Assembly (NCBI RefSeq): GCF_004362195.1
Contig: NZ_SNWG01000001.1
Span: 3,038,001 to 3,102,000, forward strand
Source: Microbacterium sp. BK668
GTDB taxonomy: Bacteria > Actinomycetota > Actinomycetes > Actinomycetales > Microbacteriaceae
Length of the DNA stretch: 64,000 nt
Reading direction: 5' to 3'
The notes under the pieces were generated by a model, which saw nothing but the letters and a program-made list of their open reading frames with translations, had not been told where the DNA came from and did not search any database. Every line of letters starts with the position of its first letter. The first letter of the stretch is position 1. Of this stretch, positions 35,218-44,500 are shown piece after piece. The position numbers and the translations under genes were made by a program.

Positions 35218-36231
35218 ATGACCCAGGAGTCCCCGGCCGCCCGCCGGTCCCGTGCCGGACGAGTGATCGGCCGTACCGTCGGCAGCCTCATCGCGGCCGT
35301 CGCGGTGGGCGTCGCCGTGTTCGGTTCGATCAGCTCGGCGGCGTCCAGCCAGGAGATCAGCGCCTCCATGACGATCATCGCCCCCGCAGCCGCCGGCGGT
35401 GGATGGGACGGCGTGGCGCGCGAGATGCAGCAGGCGCAGAAGGCGAACGGCCTGGTGAACAACGTTCAGGTGGTGAACATGCCCGGCGCGGGCGGGACGA
35501 TCGCCCTCGGGAACGTGTCTGTCCTCAACGGCCAGGCGAACAACCTGCTCGTCGGCGGCACCGGCCTTCTCGCGGCGACGGTCCAGTTCGACTCGGCGGC
35601 GACCCTCGGAGACGTCACCCCCCTCGCGGTGCTCGTCGAGGAGTACGACGTCATCGTCGTGCCCGCCGACTCGCCGTACGAGACGCTCGACGACCTCGTC
35701 GCCGCCTGGCGGGACGACCCGCGAGCCCTTCCGTGGACCGGCGGCGGATCTTTCGATCAGCTCGTGGTGACCGACCTCGCCCTGGCCGCCGGCATCGACC
35801 CGGCCGAAACCACCTACATCTCCTCGGACGGGGGCGGCGAGGCCATCCAGGCGCTGCTGAACGGCACCGCCCGGGCTGCGGCGGGAGGGTACCCCGACAA
35901 CTTCGACCAGATCGAAGCCGGTCGCCTGCGGGCCCTGGCCTTCGTCGCGCACGAACCCGTCGCGGGTATCGACATCCCGACCGCCGCTGAGCAGGGCTAC
36001 GACGTCACCCTCACGAACTGGCGCATGGTGGCCGCCCCCGCTGACCTCGAGGAGGGCGCCGTGGAGGACCTGACGCAGCTCGTGCTCGACACCCTCGACA
36101 CGCCGCAATGGCGAGACGCGATCGATCGCTATCACTGGACCGAGCGCGTGATCACCGGCGACGACCTGACCGCCTTCCTCGCCGACGAGGAAGCACGCAT
36201 CCGCACCCTCTACGAGGAGATGGGCCTGTGA
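35218..36231 (+). CDS. tctC: Tripartite tricarboxylate transporter, substrate-binding protein TctC
   Basis: 337 residues, exported: a basic n-region and hydrophobic core up to about residue 42 (SISSAASS). The mature part shows MTIIAPAAAGGGWDGVAR, VVNMPGAGGTIALGNV and PWTGGGSFDQ, the carboxylate-clamp regions of the TctC/Bug family. GAAGGGAG lies before the ATG. First gene of tctCBA, GTGA-overlapped with tctB. The substrate may be citrate or another di- or tricarboxylate; Bug proteins vary, so it cannot be named. Confidence 0.93.
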   Translation: MTQESPAARRSRAGRVIGRTVGSLIAAVAVGVAVFGSISSAASSQEISASMTIIAPAAAGGGWDGVAREMQQAQKANGLVNNVQVVNMPGAGGTIALGNVSVLNGQANNLLVGGTGLLAATVQFDSAATLGDVTPLAVLVEEYDVIVVPADSPYETLDDLVAAWRDDPRALPWTGGGSFDQLVVTDLALAAGIDPAETTYISSDGGGEAIQALLNGTARAAAGGYPDNFDQIEAGRLRALAFVAHEPVAGIDIPTAAEQGYDVTLTNWRMVAAPADLEEGAVEDLTQLVLDTLDTPQWRDAIDRYHWTERVITGDDLTAFLADEEARIRTLYEEMGL

Positions 36232-36818
36232 CCTTTCCCACCAATCCCACATCGGCATCCGCCGTCATCGGCGATCGCCTCCGACTGGTCTCCCGGCCGG
36301 GGATCGCCGCACTCCTCAAGGGGCTGACGATGCCCGTCGTCGTCGTCGCCTTCGCGACGTATCTGCTGGTCGGCATCTTCACGATGCGCGTACCGAGCTC
36401 GACCGTCTTCCCCGGCCCGCAGTTCTTCCCGGCGATCATCGTCCTCGGGCTCTACGGCTTCGCGATCGCGCTGACCGTGTCGGCGCTCCGCGAGGTGCGC
36501 GGGATGCCGGATCCCCAGGTCGCAGCACTCCAGATCGGCGCGGGCGACGAGCCGGCGCCGGCCCCCCGCAACGTCCGCGTCGACGTGCGCTCGCTCCTGT
36601 GGGTGGTCGGCTCGTTCTTCGTCTTCGCGCTCGTGCTCGACGTGCTCGGCTGGGTCATCGCGGCCGGCCTGCTCTTCTGGTGCGTCGCCAGGGGCTTCGG
36701 ATCCACGAAGCCCGTCTCGAGTCTCATCGTGGGCTTCACGGTGAGCGCGCTCGCCTATATCGGTTTCGACATGGTGCTCGGGCTGCCGCTGCCCTCCGGC
36801 ATCCTCGGAGGTTTCTGA
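36228..36818 (+). CDS. tctB: Tripartite tricarboxylate transporter, small membrane subunit TctB
   Basis: 196 residues with four membrane helices and the typical VFPGPQFFPAIIVLGLYGFA after the first. A GTG start overlapping the tctC stop (GTGA), with GAGGAG eight bases upstream. It joins TctA to form the membrane part of the sodium-driven transporter. Confidence 0.92.
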   Translation: MTFPTNPTSASAVIGDRLRLVSRPGIAALLKGLTMPVVVVAFATYLLVGIFTMRVPSSTVFPGPQFFPAIIVLGLYGFAIALTVSALREVRGMPDPQVAALQIGAGDEPAPAPRNVRVDVRSLLWVVGSFFVFALVLDVLGWVIAAGLLFWCVARGFGSTKPVSSLIVGFTVSALAYIGFDMVLGLPLPSGILGGF

Positions 36819-36820
36819 CG

Positions 36821-38368
36821 ATGGACGCTCTGCAGATGCTCGGCGAGGGGTTCGCCGCCGCCTTGACGCCGATCAATCTGATGTGGGTGGTGATCGGATG
36901 CCTCCTCGGCACCGCGGTCGGCGTCCTGCCCGGGCTGGGCTCGTCGATGGCGGTCGCCCTCCTCCTCCCCATCACCTTCTCCCTCGACCCGACGGCCGCG
37001 TTCATCATGTTCGCGGGCGTCTACTTCGGCGGCCTCTTCGGCGACTCGACGATGGGGATCCTGATGAACACCCCGGGCCAGGCATCGGCGATCGCCTCGA
37101 CCTTCGAGGGGCACAAGATGGCCCTCAACGGTCGCGCCGCGCAGGCGCTCGCGACCGCCGCGATCGGCGCGTTCATCGGCGGGTTCGTCGCGTGCGTCCT
37201 GCTGGTCTTCCTCGCCCCCGCGCTGGCCGAGTTCTCCAGTCGTTTCGGCCCCGCCGAGTTCTTCGCCCTCGCGATCTTCGCGTTCGCGGCGACGTCCTCG
37301 GTGGTGACCGACAACGCTCTGAAGGGCCTCACGTCGCTGTTCATCGGGCTCGGCATCGCCGTCATCGGAATCGACGCCGTGTCGGGTGCCCCGCGCTTCA
37401 CCATGGACTCGCCGTACCTCTTCGACGGGGTGTCGCTCGTCACGGTGAGCGTCGGCATCCTCGCCCTCGGCGAGGTCATCTATGTGGCCTGCCTCGAACG
37501 ACACACCTCGAACGGGAAGCTGCTCCGCGCCAAGGGGCGCCCCTGGCTCAGTCGGAAGGAGTTCAGGGAGGCCACCCCGGCCTGGCTTCGCGGCACGGCG
37601 ATCGGGCTCCCCTTCGGCGTGATCCCCGCAGGCGGCTCGGAGATCCCGACCTTCCTCGCCTACGGGCTGGAGAAGCGGCTGGATGCGCGTCGCCCCGAGC
37701 CGCAGTTCGGGAAGGGAGCGGTGCGGGGTCTTGCAGCACCCGAGGCCGCCGGCAATTCGACCACCGGCATGGCGATGGGTGCCCTGCTTGCCCTCGGGCT
37801 CCCGGTGTCGGCCACCGCCGCGATCATGCTGGCTGCGTTCCGCCAGTACGGACTGCAGCCCGGTCCGCTGCTCTTCGACCGCGCCCCGGCCCTGGTCTGG
37901 TCGCTGCTCGCCAGCTTCTTCATCGCGATGATCGTCCTGCTCATCCTCAACCTGCCGTTCGCGATGCTGTGGGCGAAGCTGCTTCTCATCCCCCGCCCCT
38001 ACCTCTTCGCCGGCATCACCGTCTTCTGCGCGCTGGGGATCTACGCCACGTCGGGGTCGGTCATCGACCTGTTGATCCTCTTGGCCATCGGGGTGGTCGG
38101 ATTCCTCCTCCGGGCGATGGCCTTCCCCCTCGCACCGCTGATCATCGGCATGGTGCTCGGCCCGCTCGCGGAGACGAGTCTGAGGGATGCCACGATGAGC
38201 TCCAACGGCGACTTCTCCGTGCTCGTGCACAGCCCGATCACGATCGGTCTCTACGTGCTGCTCATCGCCGTGCTCGCCTTCGCGATCCGCGGTCGCATCG
38301 TCGCCCGGGCCCGCGCACGAGCGGCCGAGAAGAGCGGCAGCGGGCAGAAGGACCCCGTCGTGCGCTGA
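36821..38368 (+). CDS. tctA: Tripartite tricarboxylate transporter, large membrane subunit TctA
   Basis: 515 residues, about twelve membrane helices. Family signatures are VGVLPGLGSSMAVALLLPIT (about 32-51), YFGGLFGDSTMGILMNTPG (about 69-87) and PEAAGNSTTGMAMGALLALG, the two repeated Gly-rich transport motifs. Starts two bases after tctB. The last 20 residues are basic and cytoplasmic. A hairpin follows as operon terminator. Confidence 0.95.
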   Translation: MDALQMLGEGFAAALTPINLMWVVIGCLLGTAVGVLPGLGSSMAVALLLPITFSLDPTAAFIMFAGVYFGGLFGDSTMGILMNTPGQASAIASTFEGHKMALNGRAAQALATAAIGAFIGGFVACVLLVFLAPALAEFSSRFGPAEFFALAIFAFAATSSVVTDNALKGLTSLFIGLGIAVIGIDAVSGAPRFTMDSPYLFDGVSLVTVSVGILALGEVIYVACLERHTSNGKLLRAKGRPWLSRKEFREATPAWLRGTAIGLPFGVIPAGGSEIPTFLAYGLEKRLDARRPEPQFGKGAVRGLAAPEAAGNSTTGMAMGALLALGLPVSATAAIMLAAFRQYGLQPGPLLFDRAPALVWSLLASFFIAMIVLLILNLPFAMLWAKLLLIPRPYLFAGITVFCALGIYATSGSVIDLLILLAIGVVGFLLRAMAFPLAPLIIGMVLGPLAETSLRDATMSSNGDFSVLVHSPITIGLYVLLIAVLAFAIRGRIVARARARAAEKSGSGQKDPVVR

Positions 38369-38410
38369 CCCGGATCGGGCCGCTCGGTCCGATCACACGG
38401 TCCGGAGGAT

Positions 38411-38446
38411 AGAAGAAGGGCCGGCCTGACGGCCGACCCTTCTTCT
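38411..38446. terminator. Terminator hairpin after tctA (copy 1)
   Basis: Stem AGAAGAAGGG / CCCTTCTTCT (10 bp), one C/A mismatch, then CGGCC/GGCCG and loop TGAC. It has a T-rich 3' side on the plus strand and an A-rich 5' side, so it could act in both directions. It resembles the hairpin at 38563-38610, with paired compensatory changes. Confidence 0.75.
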
Positions 38447-38469
38447 TCCGGTCGGGATGACAGGATTTG
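38415..38469. repeat. Direct repeat copy 1: terminator plus tRNA-Pro 3' end fragment
   Basis: 55 bases, 50 identical to 38573-38627. Its last 20 bases (38450-38469) exactly copy the 3' end of the tRNA-Pro gene in the same orientation, but the rest of the tRNA is absent. Confidence 0.85.
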
Positions 38470-38562
38470 GCCGCGCCGCTCCTCCACGCGCCGCTCCGCG
38501 TCGCGCGGAGCCTCTGCGGCGCGGGACCGCCTGAAGCAGGTTCCACTGCAACGGTCACCTGC

Positions 38563-38606
38563 ACCAAAGGATGAAGGGCCGGCCTCACGGCCGACCCTTC
38601 ATCCTT

Positions 38607-38610
<4 letters not shown>
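38563..38610. terminator. Terminator hairpin at the tRNA-Pro 3' end (copy 2)
   Basis: Perfect 16-bp outer stem, ACCAAAGGATGAAGGG with its complement, one C/A mismatch, a 5-bp inner stem and a TCAC loop. The outer stem includes the tRNA's own discriminator base and CCA. Confidence 0.8.

Positions 38611-38627
<17 letters not shown>
38573..38627. repeat. Direct repeat copy 2: terminator plus real tRNA-Pro 3' end
   Basis: The intact partner of 38415-38469, 158 bases away. The pair has the form expected of left and right attachment sites of an element integrated at a tRNA 3' end, or of an old local duplication. Confidence 0.8.
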
Positions 38628-38683
<56 letters not shown>

Positions 38684-38708
38684 ATGCCCGCAAGCGGGCA
38701 ACTCGACT

Positions 38709-38714
38709 ATCCTA
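38709..38714 (-). promoter_or_regulatory. -10 box of the tRNA-Pro promoter
   Basis: Minus strand TAGGAT, 25 bases before the mature tRNA 5' end. A weak -35 TTCGCG lies 18 bases further upstream. Confidence 0.45.
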
Positions 38715-38793
38715 CCCGCTCGTCCGCGCGCTCGCGAACCGATGGGATCGGCCGGGCGTGGCGCTCACCCTGCCCGGTGTCCGAGGGCGCCGA

Positions 38794-38799
38794 TAGGTT
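38794..38799 (+). promoter_or_regulatory. -10 box of a leaderless promoter for an acetyltransferase gene
   Basis: TAGGTT, six bases (CGCCCC), then ATG at 38806. Confidence 0.5.
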
Positions 38800-38805
38800 C
38801 GCCCC

Positions 38806-39387
38806 ATGCCGACGATCACGACCGAGCCCGCGACATTCGCCCGCTTCGACGACGTGCAGCACGCCTTCGACGGGGGCGGCGACGGCCGCGGATGCCAGTG
38901 CCAGTGGTTCACGCTCACCAACGCCGAATGGAACCGCACCAGCCAGCCGCAGCGGCGGGAGCTGTTCGAGCACGAGATCGCGGCGGGTCCCCCGCCGGGA
39001 TTCGTCGCCTACGTCGACGGAGAGGCGGCCGGCTGGGTGCGGGTCGGTCCCCGCACCCTGCACCGGCGGATCACGCGGACGCGAGCCATCGTGGCCGCGA
39101 CCGCCGAGCCGCTCGACGACGCGTCGGTGTGGACGGTGAGCTGCTTCGTCGTGCGCAAGGAGCATCGCGGCAGAGGACTCAACGCGAAGCTGCTCGCGGT
39201 GGCGATCGACTTCGCGAGGGAGAACGGCGCACGCGTGATCGAGGCGTATCCCATCGACGCGACCGTAGGGAAGCATCCCGTCGACGACCTGTACCACGGC
39301 GTTCTCACGACCTTCCAGGACGCCGGCTTCCGAGAGGTCGCGCGGCAGAAGCCGGACCGCCCGGTCGTCGTCCTCGATCTCCGCTGA
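38806..39387 (+). CDS. GNAT family N-acetyltransferase (CQCQ subgroup)
   Basis: 193 residues, same type as the protein at 16869. CQCQWF near residue 30, then FVAYVDGEAAGWVRVGPR (beta4) and VSCFVVRKEHRGRGLNAKLL with the acetyl-CoA RGxG loop intact. Substrate unknown. Leaderless ATG. Its stop codon lies in a 12-bp repeat that runs into the promoter of the next gene. Confidence 0.87.
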   Translation: MPTITTEPATFARFDDVQHAFDGGGDGRGCQCQWFTLTNAEWNRTSQPQRRELFEHEIAAGPPPGFVAYVDGEAAGWVRVGPRTLHRRITRTRAIVAATAEPLDDASVWTVSCFVVRKEHRGRGLNAKLLAVAIDFARENGARVIEAYPIDATVGKHPVDDLYHGVLTTFQDAGFREVARQKPDRPVVVLDLR

Positions 39388-39430
39388 CACGGTCACCGAC
39401 ACGGTCACCGACACCGACACGGTCACCGAC
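39386..39430. repeat. 12-bp tandem repeat with three CGGTCACCG palindromes
   Basis: Units GACACGGTCACC twice, a half unit GACACC, then a third unit. Each full unit creates the odd palindrome CGGTCACCG (39390, 39402, 39420). The array ends just before the -10 box at 39432, so it occupies the upstream promoter region of the lysoplasmalogenase gene. Confidence 0.85.
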
Positions 39431-39431
39431 T

Positions 39432-39437
39432 TACGAT
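39432..39437 (+). promoter_or_regulatory. -10 box of a leaderless promoter for the lysoplasmalogenase gene
   Basis: TACGAT, seven bases, then GTG at 39445. Confidence 0.55.
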
Positions 39438-39444
39438 TGACCTC

Positions 39445-40143
39445 GTGTCCACCCTCCCTCGCGCGCGCTGGTGGTGGGGCTTCGCGCTCTACGCGGGCAT
39501 CGCCCTTCTTCATATCGGAGCGCTGGCACTGGGCGCCCGGGACGCCGCCGCGGCCACGAAGCTGCTGCTGATGCCCCTCCTGGCGCTCGCGGTGCTCTGG
39601 GCGGGCCGTGGATCGCGCTGGGGCACGACCTACACGGTGCTCTTCCTCGCGCTCGCGTTCTCATGGCTGGGGGACGGGGCGGCCACCTTCTTCCCGACCG
39701 CTCCGGAGCTGCCCGTGATGCTCCTCTGCTTCGGCCTCGCGCACGTCTGCTACATCTGGCTGTTCTGGCGGGTGCTCGCCGTCCGGCCCCTCCCACTGTG
39801 GTCTGCCCTCTACGGCTGCTGGTGGATAGGTCTCCTCCTGGTGCTCTGGCCGACGCTCGAAGCACTCCTCATCCCGGTGGCGCTCTACGGCCTGGTGCTC
39901 GCCGGAACGGCGGCCGCGGCATCCCGCTGCCATCCCCTGATCGCATGGGGCGGTGCGCTCTTCCTCGCATCCGACACGCTCCTCGCCTTCCGGCTCTTCA
40001 CCCCCGAGGCGATGCCCGGCTGGACGAGCCCGCTCGTGATGCTCACCTACTGTCTCGGTCAGGGACTGCTGGCGGCCGGCGTCGTCGTCGCCGACCGGCT
40101 CCGCGACGCCTCCGAGCGACATCGGGCGGTCGAAGCCGCATGA
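39445..40143 (+). CDS. Lysoplasmalogenase family (YhhN/TMEM86-like) membrane protein
   Basis: 232 residues, about eight membrane helices. Family signs are TKLLLMPLLALAVLW, AFSWLGDGAATF (conserved Asp pair region), GLAHVCYIWLF and FLASDTLLAF. YhhN-family enzymes cleave the vinyl ether bond of lysoplasmalogens, but bacterial members may have other roles. Leaderless GTG. Overlaps the S4 gene by ATGA. Confidence 0.87.
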   Translation: MSTLPRARWWWGFALYAGIALLHIGALALGARDAAAATKLLLMPLLALAVLWAGRGSRWGTTYTVLFLALAFSWLGDGAATFFPTAPELPVMLLCFGLAHVCYIWLFWRVLAVRPLPLWSALYGCWWIGLLLVLWPTLEALLIPVALYGLVLAGTAAAASRCHPLIAWGGALFLASDTLLAFRLFTPEAMPGWTSPLVMLTYCLGQGLLAAGVVVADRLRDASERHRAVEAA

Positions 40144-40517
40144 CGGCGGGATCGACGTCGGCGCGCGTGGACGCATGGCTGTGGGCCGTGCGGGTCTACA
40201 AGACCCGCTCGGCCGCCACCACCGCATGCCGTGCCGGGCATGTGCGCGTCAACGGGGAGCGCGCGAAGGCCGCCCAGCCCGTCCGGCCGGGCGACGAGCT
40301 GCGCGTGCGGATCGCGGGCTTCGATCGCATCCTCGTGGTGAAGCAGCCGATCACGAAGCGCGTGGGAGCGGCCGTCGCGGCCGAGGCGATGGAGGACAAG
40401 ACACCCCCTCCGCCTCCGAGGGAGATGGCGGCGTTCGTGCCGGTGCGCGACCGTGGCGCCGGACGACCGACCAAACGCGAACGGCGCGAGATCGACCGCC
40501 TTCGCCGCCGTGACTGA
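40140..40517 (+). CDS. S4-domain RNA-binding protein (HslR-like)
   Basis: 125 residues. An S4 fold at about 8-70: ARVDAWLWAVRVYKTRSAATTACRAGHVRVNG. A basic tail (RPTKRERREIDRLRRRD) follows. The HslR/Hsp15 family binds stalled 50S subunits carrying tRNA; actinobacterial homologues are less studied. ATGA overlap with the lysoplasmalogenase gene. Ends directly against the stop of the convergent NUDIX gene. Confidence 0.88.
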   Translation: MTAGSTSARVDAWLWAVRVYKTRSAATTACRAGHVRVNGERAKAAQPVRPGDELRVRIAGFDRILVVKQPITKRVGAAVAAEAMEDKTPPPPPREMAAFVPVRDRGAGRPTKRERREIDRLRRRD

Positions 40518-41420
40518 CTACGGCAGCAGATCCAGCAGCCAGCGCGCGCCGCGGACGGATGCCCCGGCATCCGTCACCCGGTCACCCAGACCGCGGTCGC
40601 TCGTGACGACCGCGACCCGCCGCCCGGCGGCGATCAGACGCTCGGTCTCCGACACGATCGCGTCGTCGCCCGACGCCGGGGCGTGCACGAGGCGGACCGC
40701 GTCCCAGCGGGACGGCACGTCGCGCGCCCGACCCTCCACGACGACCGACCACTCGGGGAACCACGTGTGCTCCGGCAGCCCAAGGGCATCGGCGGGAACC
40801 CCCGTGGCGGCCAGCGCGGCGACGCGGGAGAGCAGCCGTTCCGCCGCCCCCGCCCGATCGCGCCACCACCCGTCCGGGACGGAGCCCACGACATTCGCCG
40901 CATCGACGACGACCGCGGGGCGCACGTCGAGCAGCGGCTCGAGCTTCGCCCACGACTCCGCGAAGCCCGGGTGAAGAGGTCGCGAGACGACCTCCCTCCC
41001 GGGAACCCACGCCAGCTCGTGGCTCTCCGGATCCGAGATCCGCGGCTCGAACGGCCGCGCCACGTCCCCGACGAGCGTCGTGTAGCTCCAATAGCCCAGC
41101 TCGAGGAGGCTCAGGAGGCGGGGGCGGATCGACCCGTCGGGTACGCCCGCCTCCTCCGCCGCCTCGCGCAGCGCCCCGTCGCACGCCGATTCGCCCTCGT
41201 GACGCGCGCCGCCGGGAAGCGCCCACGTGTCGCCGTGGTGGCTCCATGTCACCCGGTGCTGCAGCAGCACGCGGCGACGGTCGTCCACCGCCAGCAGGCC
41301 GGCCGCACCGAAGCGTCCCCAGTAGCGGGCGCCGTCGGGAGCGACGACCCAGGCGTCCCCCGGATCCCGCGGACCCGATGGGCGGCGCGGCTCACTGGGT
41401 GCGGGCGGCTCGATCCTCAC
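40518..41420 (-). CDS. NUDIX hydrolase fused to a NYN/PIN-like domain
   Basis: 300 residues in two halves. Residues 30-165 are a NUDIX domain with a perfect Nudix box (GX5EX7REUXEEXGU) at GARHEGESACDGALREAAEEAGV (about 70-92). Residues 165-300 begin VVVDAANVVGS and end VAVVTSDRGLGDRVTDAGA, the first and last acidic motifs of NYN/YacP-like PIN nucleases. The combination suggests nucleotide hydrolysis coupled to RNA or nucleic-acid processing; neither substrate is known. The start is uncertain (GTG at 41420, GGAGG too close). Confidence 0.8.
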   Translation of the reverse strand: MRIEPPAPSEPRRPSGPRDPGDAWVVAPDGARYWGRFGAAGLLAVDDRRRVLLQHRVTWSHHGDTWALPGGARHEGESACDGALREAAEEAGVPDGSIRPRLLSLLELGYWSYTTLVGDVARPFEPRISDPESHELAWVPGREVVSRPLHPGFAESWAKLEPLLDVRPAVVVDAANVVGSVPDGWWRDRAGAAERLLSRVAALAATGVPADALGLPEHTWFPEWSVVVEGRARDVPSRWDAVRLVHAPASGDDAIVSETERLIAAGRRVAVVTSDRGLGDRVTDAGASVRGARWLLDLLP

Positions 41421-41459
41421 CCCTCCAGCCTGTCACACCGCTCGCGCCCGGGGTCCGCT

Positions 41460-41509
41460 GCGCGACCCGCCGTGGCGGGTGACGACAGCGCGCGACCCGC
41501 CGTGGCGGG
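41460..41509. repeat. Two identical 20-bp repeats, each a hairpin
   Basis: GCGCGACCCGCCGTGGCGGG at 41460-41479 and again at 41490-41509. Each contains CCCGCC-GT-GGCGGG. They lie in the 100-base gap between the CHAT stop and the NUDIX-NYN start and may be tandem terminators. Confidence 0.8.
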
Positions 41510-41520
41510 CACTCCCAGGT

Positions 41521-44500
41521 TCATCCCGAGAAGCGCAGGACGGGGTCCCCGATCAGCACGAACGGCGCCCAGTGCAGCAGGTCCCTCGTCTCGGGTTCGC
41601 GCACGGTGACCGGGATGCCCAGCTGACTGTCGACGGGAGTGAGGTCCCGACCGTCCCGGGCGTGGGCGGTCGCATCCCCCACGGGCCGTCCGATGTCCGA
41701 GCTCGCCTGAGACGCGGGCTCGCCGGAGAGCCAGCGGCGCAGGCCGGAGCGCGCGGCATCCATCACCGCCCGCAGATCGACCTGGTCCTGGCCGTCGCGC
41801 GCGCGGGACAGGGCGGAATAGAACTCGATCATGAAGACCGCCGCGCTCCGGTCGTTCACCGGCCACAGGCTCGCGATGGTGGAGAGCGCACCCGCTCGCG
41901 TGGCCAGCTGCGCGATGCCGTACAGGCCCCTACCGTCTCGCGGACCGCCGACCGCCGTGCTGCAGCCGGAGAACACGATGAGGCGAGCACGCCACGGCAG
42001 CACGGCCAGATCGTCGAATCTCGCCCACTGGGCTCCGCCCTCGTTGCCGGCGAACAGCAGACCCGCGCGACCACCTCGGCGGGCGTCGGCGCGACCGTGC
42101 ACCGCCAGGTGCACGATCTCCACGTCCTTGCCGCGGATCGCCGCCGCGAATGCGTCGAGCGTGCAGTCGTCTCGGAGCAGGGGCCGCGCCTGGAGCACGT
42201 CCCCGACGTGCGCGCATTCCTGAGCCGCGCCCGGAAGGTCGCCCGCCGAATCGCCCGCCACCACTGAGACATGCGCGGGTCGCTCGCGCGGCGCGTATCG
42301 CAGCATCGCGATGGCGGGGATCCTGCCGATCGAGCGCACATCGCTCCAGTAGCCGCCGCCGAGCGCGACGGCGTGGAAGGGAAGGTTCGCGAGGCCGTCG
42401 TCCACGGAGAGGAGCACCGCCACGCCGGGCGCCAGCGCCGACTCGACGCGCTTGACGAGGTCGCGAAGCAGCGTCGACGTGCGCACGAGCTCGACCGTCT
42501 CGGCGGCGCGCTCGCGGACGTCGCCCGCCATCACGGTCCAGAGCGAATCGGGGTCGCCGGAAGCGTCGACGCGCGCGACGCCGCCGGCCTGCACGATCAG
42601 CGCCGTGAGTCCCGACTGTCTCACGAGGATCTCCACGGCAGCCGTCGGGCGGGGAAGGCCGGCGAGGAGGGCGACCGTCTCCTCGAGCTTCGGCGGTGTG
42701 TACGCGCCGGCGGCGCCGACCTGTGCGTGAAGGGACTCCATCACGGTGCGCGCCCGGGCGACCTGCAGGTGCTCGTACGCCTCCTGGGCCGGCGCGTCCG
42801 AGCCGTCCGACTCGAGCAGCGCCTCGACGAGCACGGGATAGAGCTGATTGACCGAGTCGAATCGATCGAGATCGGATGCCGCCGCCCCGCGGGCGCTCCG
42901 CACCCGTTCGAGGGGTTCGACGGCGGCGCGCAGATCCGCCACTGCGCGAGAGGGCTCGCCGTTGTACGCCTCGTGCTCGCCGAGACTCAGCAGCGCGCGC
43001 AGTCGCACGTCATCCCGTGCCGCCGTGTCGGCGAACTCGCGCAGCCGCTCGAGGACGACGTGCAGGAGGTCGGGATCGCGCTTGCCCGCGACGAGTGCGC
43101 GGCGAAGCCGATCCAGCCTGATGACGATGGATTCCTCCCGCCCCAGGGCGATGGCGAACTGGAGAGACTCGAAGAGGTACTCCGTCGCCCTCGCATACGC
43201 CAGGGAGCGCATGGCGGCCGTCCCCAGCCGCTGCGCGAGCACGCCCGGATCGGCGCCGGTCAATCGTGCTCGGATCTCCTCGGGGTAGCTCTCCATCTGC
43301 TCGGCCAGGAGGTCGATGAGGAAGCGGCTCTCGAGCGACACCGTGACGAGATCGGTGTTCCGGTCGACGGGTTCGACGCCGCTCGCCAGGAGAGCGCTCG
43401 CCGCGGCGTTGGCGAGCACGACCGGAGTCGCCAGTCCCTCGGCGAGAGCCACCTGGCGCACCTCCGATGCGGCGGACAGCGCGGCCCGCTGATCCCGATG
43501 GATGATGACGGCAGCGCCGGCGGCCAGGCAGACCAGCTGCGTGAGCCGGTCGCCCGCCTCCCGGGCAAGCGAGGCCGCGCGTCGGTACTGCTCCTCGGCT
43601 CGATCGTCGTCGCCCGCCTCCGCGTACTCCACCGCGGCGACCCGCGCTCGCCACGCCTCGCTGTCCGCGGGGACCAGGTTCTCGACGGCTCGATCGAGGC
43701 TGGCGGCGAACACCTCCGGAGAGATCCGCGCCCGCACGTCCTCCTCGGCGAGCGCGAGGATCTCCTCGAACACCGCGGCCGCCGCCTCGGCATCGCCCTT
43801 CCTCGAGTGCGCCAGGGCACGACCGTCGGCGTTCACCTTCCGCACCGCCGGGGGCGAGTCGCGCAGGTAGCCCCGCGCGCGCTCGTACGTCTGGAGGGCG
43901 TCGTCGAGCCGCCCGAGGCTCGTGTAGGTGAGTGCGAGGTTGTCCAGGACGAAGCCCGTCCGCTCGCCGGCAAGGGCTTCCGGGAGGCCCTCCAGGATCT
44001 CGAGGCTCCTCACGTACGCCGCCGCGGCCAGCCCGTACTCGCCCGCCTCGCCGTACGCGCCGCCGAGGTTGCTCTCGATCGCTGCGAGGTGCGCGGCGCT
44101 CGCCTCACGCTCCTCGCTCGTGCGGAGGTGCCGTGCCCGCTGCTGCTCCACGTCGCGCGCCGCGATCACATCGGCGATTCCGTCGTCGACCTCGCCGAGG
44201 CTGAAGAGGGCGAGCCCGCGATTGTCGTGGCAGGTGGACAGCAGCTCGTCCATCGCGGGCCGGCACTGCTCGAGCAGCTCGATCGCCGAGCCGTACGCGG
44301 CGATGCACCGGCGGAGGTCGCCGAGCGCGTAGTACGACGAAGCCGCCCACCTCAGCTGGATGGCGGCGTCCGGGTATGCCTCGGGCCCGCCGAGATCGAC
44401 GAGCAGCTGCGCCGTCGCCACCCCCAGCCGGGTCACCGGCCTGTGCTCCTTCGCGGAGACCAGTCGGCTGACCTCGGCCATCGCCTCGCGCACGAGCCGG

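Noticed and set aside
38450..38469. A second tRNA-Pro gene
   Set aside because: Only the last 20 bases of the tRNA are present; the anticodon and D arms are missing.
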